A stretch of 7,245 nt of DNA, from the NCBI GenBank assembly GCA_023428035.1, contig JAEYZO010000195.1, positions 1 through 7,245 of the forward strand, written 5' to 3'. Shown piece by piece: positions 5,725 through 7,245 of the stretch (the stretch's first letter is position 1; every line of letters starts with the position of its first letter). Position numbers and translations under genes: made by a program. The notes beneath the pieces are model-generated. The model was not told the DNA's origin and ran no database searches. It worked only from the letters and a program-made list of their open reading frames with translations. This DNA comes from Pseudomonadota bacterium (GTDB lineage: Bacteria; Myxococcota_A; Polyangia; Polyangiales; Ga0077539).

Positions 5725-6870
5725 GTGGGACGAGGGTTTCGCGCTGGGGTCTGGGCGGTGGCGCTCTGCGCGCTGGGCTGCGCGTCGTCGACCGCCGCGT
5801 CGGTGACCCTGCCCGCGACCGACGTCCCTGACGTCCCCGACGTGCCGGTGGTGCCGGTGGACACCGGGCCGAACCTCGACGACCCCACGGTGCGCGTCGA
5901 GTGCCCCCCCGGCCAGGGAGACCCCTGCGGCCCAGGACGTCACTGCATCGCGATCGGCCCGGGCTTCCTCGGGCTGTGCGTGCGCGACGGAGCGCGCGGA
6001 GGGCTCTGCCGCGAGGGCGTGATCCCCTGCGACGAGTCGATCGCGTGCATGGAGGGCTGGTGCGCGCGCAACGAGCACTTCGGCGCTCGCACCACCTGCT
6101 CGGGCGCGCTCTGCGCCCTCGACGAGGGCTGCGTCGAGCTCCTCGGCGAGCTCCGTTGCGTGCGTCACGGCGGCGCGGGCGGGTACTGCCGCCAGGCCGG
6201 GAGCGCCTGCGACGCGGACCTCACCTGCGACGACGCGGGCAACAACCGCAGCCGCTGTGGACGCTCCCTCGGGCCCGGAGAGCGCTGCGTCGCCACCGGC
6301 AGCGCGACGACCTACTGCGCCTCGGGCCTCGCGTGCGTGGCCGCCTCGGAGGGCGCGGCGACGGGCGTGTGCGTCCCCATCGGCGATGAGGGCGCGCCGT
6401 GCATCGCGGGCGCGACCTGCCGCGCGGGGCTGGAGTGTCAGATCCCCGTAGGGCTCACCCACACGCGCTGCGTGCGCGCGCGGCGCCCCGGAGAGAGCTG
6501 CGACAACGTCACCCGCGGCGCGGCCCGTTGCGGGCAGGGGTCGAACTGCATCGGGTCTCCCGCCGGGCTCTGCGTGCCCGACGGCGCCCACACGGGGCAG
6601 TGCCGCGTGACGGAGCCCCGCTGCGACGCGGGGCTTCGCTGCAACCGCGACGCCCCCGTGTGCTCCGTGATCCGCGCGGAGGGGCAGCCGTGCGACGCGT
6701 CCTCGCGAGATCACGACTGCGTCGCCGGCACGAGCTGCGTGGCGCTCGCGGGGACCACCACCTGCGCGCGCGACGGTACGCTCGGCGGCGCCTGCCTCCC
6801 GTTCCTCCAGTGCGACGAGGGTCTGGTCTGTGACCCGCGCCGCGCTCCGCCTGTCTGCGTGCGCCCGTAG
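5725..6870 (+). CDS. Cysteine-rich repeat lipoprotein (ten four-Cys modules)
   Basis: A 381-residue predicted lipoprotein. I chose the GTG at 5725 because it gives a compact signal peptide: Arg3 and Arg6, then a hydrophobic run, and lipobox Ala-Leu-Gly-Cys with lipidated Cys19. The longer frame from GTG 5665 overlaps the divergent gene and adds 20 residues with no signal character. Residues 20-59 are a linker with a Val-Pro-Asp repeat (TDVPDVPDVPVVPVDTG). Residues 60-378 hold exactly 40 cysteines in ten modules of four; the second and third Cys are always six positions apart, and the fourth is ten positions before the next module in eight of nine cases. Modules often read Cys-x-x-Gly-Leu-x-Cys. 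This resembles Dickkopf-N/EB-like disulfide modules found in myxobacterial secreted proteins. The protein is probably an envelope or surface protein stabilised by disulfides, perhaps in adhesion or binding; function is unknown. No clear Shine-Dalgarno is seen. Confidence 0.88.
   Translation: MGRGFRAGVWAVALCALGCASSTAASVTLPATDVPDVPDVPVVPVDTGPNLDDPTVRVECPPGQGDPCGPGRHCIAIGPGFLGLCVRDGARGGLCREGVIPCDESIACMEGWCARNEHFGARTTCSGALCALDEGCVELLGELRCVRHGGAGGYCRQAGSACDADLTCDDAGNNRSRCGRSLGPGERCVATGSATTYCASGLACVAASEGAATGVCVPIGDEGAPCIAGATCRAGLECQIPVGLTHTRCVRARRPGESCDNVTRGAARCGQGSNCIGSPAGLCVPDGAHTGQCRVTEPRCDAGLRCNRDAPVCSVIRAEGQPCDASSRDHDCVAGTSCVALAGTTTCARDGTLGGACLPFLQCDEGLVCDPRRAPPVCVRP
5821..5847 (+). repeat. 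9-bp repeats encoding a Val-Pro-Asp linker
   Basis: Three 9-base units beginning GACGT (5821-5829, 5830-5838, 5839-5847) encode Asp-Val-Pro. They form a Pro/Val spacer between the lipidated Cys and the first cysteine module. The next nine bases (5848-5856) are a diverged copy. Confidence 0.75.
5902..6858 (+). repeat. Ten diverged four-cysteine protein modules
   Basis: Module cysteines, numbered from the GTG at 5725, are 60/68/74/85, 95/102/108/113, 125/130/136/145, 155/162/168/178, 188/198/204/216, 226/232/238/249, 259/269/275/283, 293/300/306/313, 323/332/338/347 and 357/363/369/378. The general form is C-x(4-9)-C-x5-C-x(4-11)-C-x9. The DNA copies are well diverged, so the repeats are old and kept by selection on spacing, not recent duplications. 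Confidence 0.9.
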
Positions 6871-7010
6871 TACCGCCGGGCGGAGGTCGTCGACCGACTT
6901 CGCGCGTTCGCTCCGTGGCGCCCGACCGCGATTGGAACGCCGTGTTGAAGATCCACGCGGCCCTGCACGGCTTGCTGTGACGTCGTGGTACGCAGGGCTC
7001 CGACGCCGTG
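6871..7010. other. Intergenic gap between two lipoprotein genes
   Basis: I see no RNA gene and no convincing promoter or terminator in these 140 bases. A tiny stem, CCGC-N3-GCGG (6873-6883), follows the upstream stop directly, and CCGTG/CACGG (6940-6944, 6966-6970) could pair across 21 bases. Both are weak. The frame of the next gene is open from 6981. Confidence 0.4.
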
Positions 7011-7245
7011 ATGTCGCCCTCCCCCCTCCGACGTCGTCCGTTCGTCATGGCCCTCGCGGCCCTCGGCGTGTCGGCTTGCGCGCTGGGCGTCGCCCCCGAC
7101 GAGAGCGCTCCCGAGGAGGACGCCGAGGTCGACGCCCCCGACGTGGGTTCATCGATCGAGGACGCGAGCACGACCGCGGACGTCTCCGTCGCGCGGGACG
7201 TCGTCGACGTTGAGTCGCGCGACCGACCCCCGGGGGGGGGCCTGG
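7011..7245 (+). CDS. Predicted lipoprotein, possibly Tat-exported (3' partial)
   Basis: The frame is open from ATG 7011 to the window edge (78 full codons), after a stop at 6978-6980; GTG at 7008 is the only nearby alternative start. The N-terminus MSPSPLRRRPFVMALAALG, then VSAC, has a basic n-region, a short hydrophobic stretch, and a lipobox Val-Ser-Ala-Cys with lipidated Cys23. Arg8-Arg9-Pro-Phe-Val resembles the twin-arginine motif RR-x-F-L, so Tat export is possible, though lipoproteins with an ordinary Sec signal can have Arg runs. The visible mature part is an Asp/Glu/Val/Ala/Ser-rich low-complexity linker (for example EEDAEVDAPDVG) like those of the two upstream lipoproteins. The functional domain lies beyond the window. 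CAGGG at 6993-6997 is a poorly spaced Shine-Dalgarno candidate. Confidence 0.75.
   Translation, partial: MSPSPLRRRPFVMALAALGVSACALGVAPDESAPEEDAEVDAPDVGSSIEDASTTADVSVARDVVDVESRDRPPGGGL

Noticed and set aside
5527..6714. A 395-codon minus-strand frame opposite the Cys-rich lipoprotein
   Set aside because: The sequence is Ala/Arg/Gly/Val-rich without domains; the plus-strand frame has the signal peptide and the regular cysteine modules.
6915..6980. Small plus-strand ORF (GTG at 6915) ending DWNAVLKIHAALHGLL
   Set aside because: It is about 21 codons, with no Shine-Dalgarno and no recognised family. It could be the remnant of a gene, but nothing around it supports that.

Overview
The window is very GC-rich, with strong G/C preference at third codon positions, few and short intergenic gaps (the longest is 140 bases), and three predicted lipoproteins with Asp/Thr/Val-rich linkers. 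Together with the ten-repeat cysteine-rich lipoprotein, this suggests a Myxococcota-type bacterium (Polyangia/Sandaracinaceae-like). That assignment is inference from style, not from a marker gene.

Layout. (1) Positions 2-1459, +: a nearly complete NCS1 nucleobase/allantoin-type permease, missing only its first few residues off the left edge. (2) 1566-3677, +: a large-subunit KatE/HPII-type catalase with the C-terminal DJ-1/amidotransferase-like domain. (3) 3750-4742, +: a lipoprotein with a repetitive Thr/Asp/Ala linker and two predicted beta-sandwich-like modules. The short gap before it carries a long hairpin that includes its Shine-Dalgarno sequence. (4) 4777-5049, +: a 90-residue three-helix SemiSWEET/PQ-loop membrane protein. 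(5) 4955-5674, -: an isochorismatase-superfamily cysteine hydrolase whose 3' end overlaps the SemiSWEET gene tail-to-tail by 95 bases. (6) 5725-6870, +, divergent from the hydrolase: a lipoprotein with ten four-cysteine repeats. (7) 7011 to the right edge, +: the N-terminus of a third lipoprotein, with a twin-arginine-like signal.

The genes do not form an obvious single pathway. The permease and the cysteine hydrolase could both serve uptake and hydrolysis of small N-containing compounds, but the catalase and a lipoprotein separate them and they lie on opposite strands, so the link is weak. The catalase detoxifies hydrogen peroxide. The lipoproteins are probably cell-envelope or surface proteins. 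I see no tRNA, rRNA, CRISPR, insertion sequence, phage or toxin-antitoxin signal.

The most interesting points are the hairpin that can bury the ribosome-binding site at 3735-3741, the very regular cysteine grid in the 5725-6870 lipoprotein, and the convergent gene overlap that gives the hydrolase an Arg-rich tail. I found no clear new multi-gene system.
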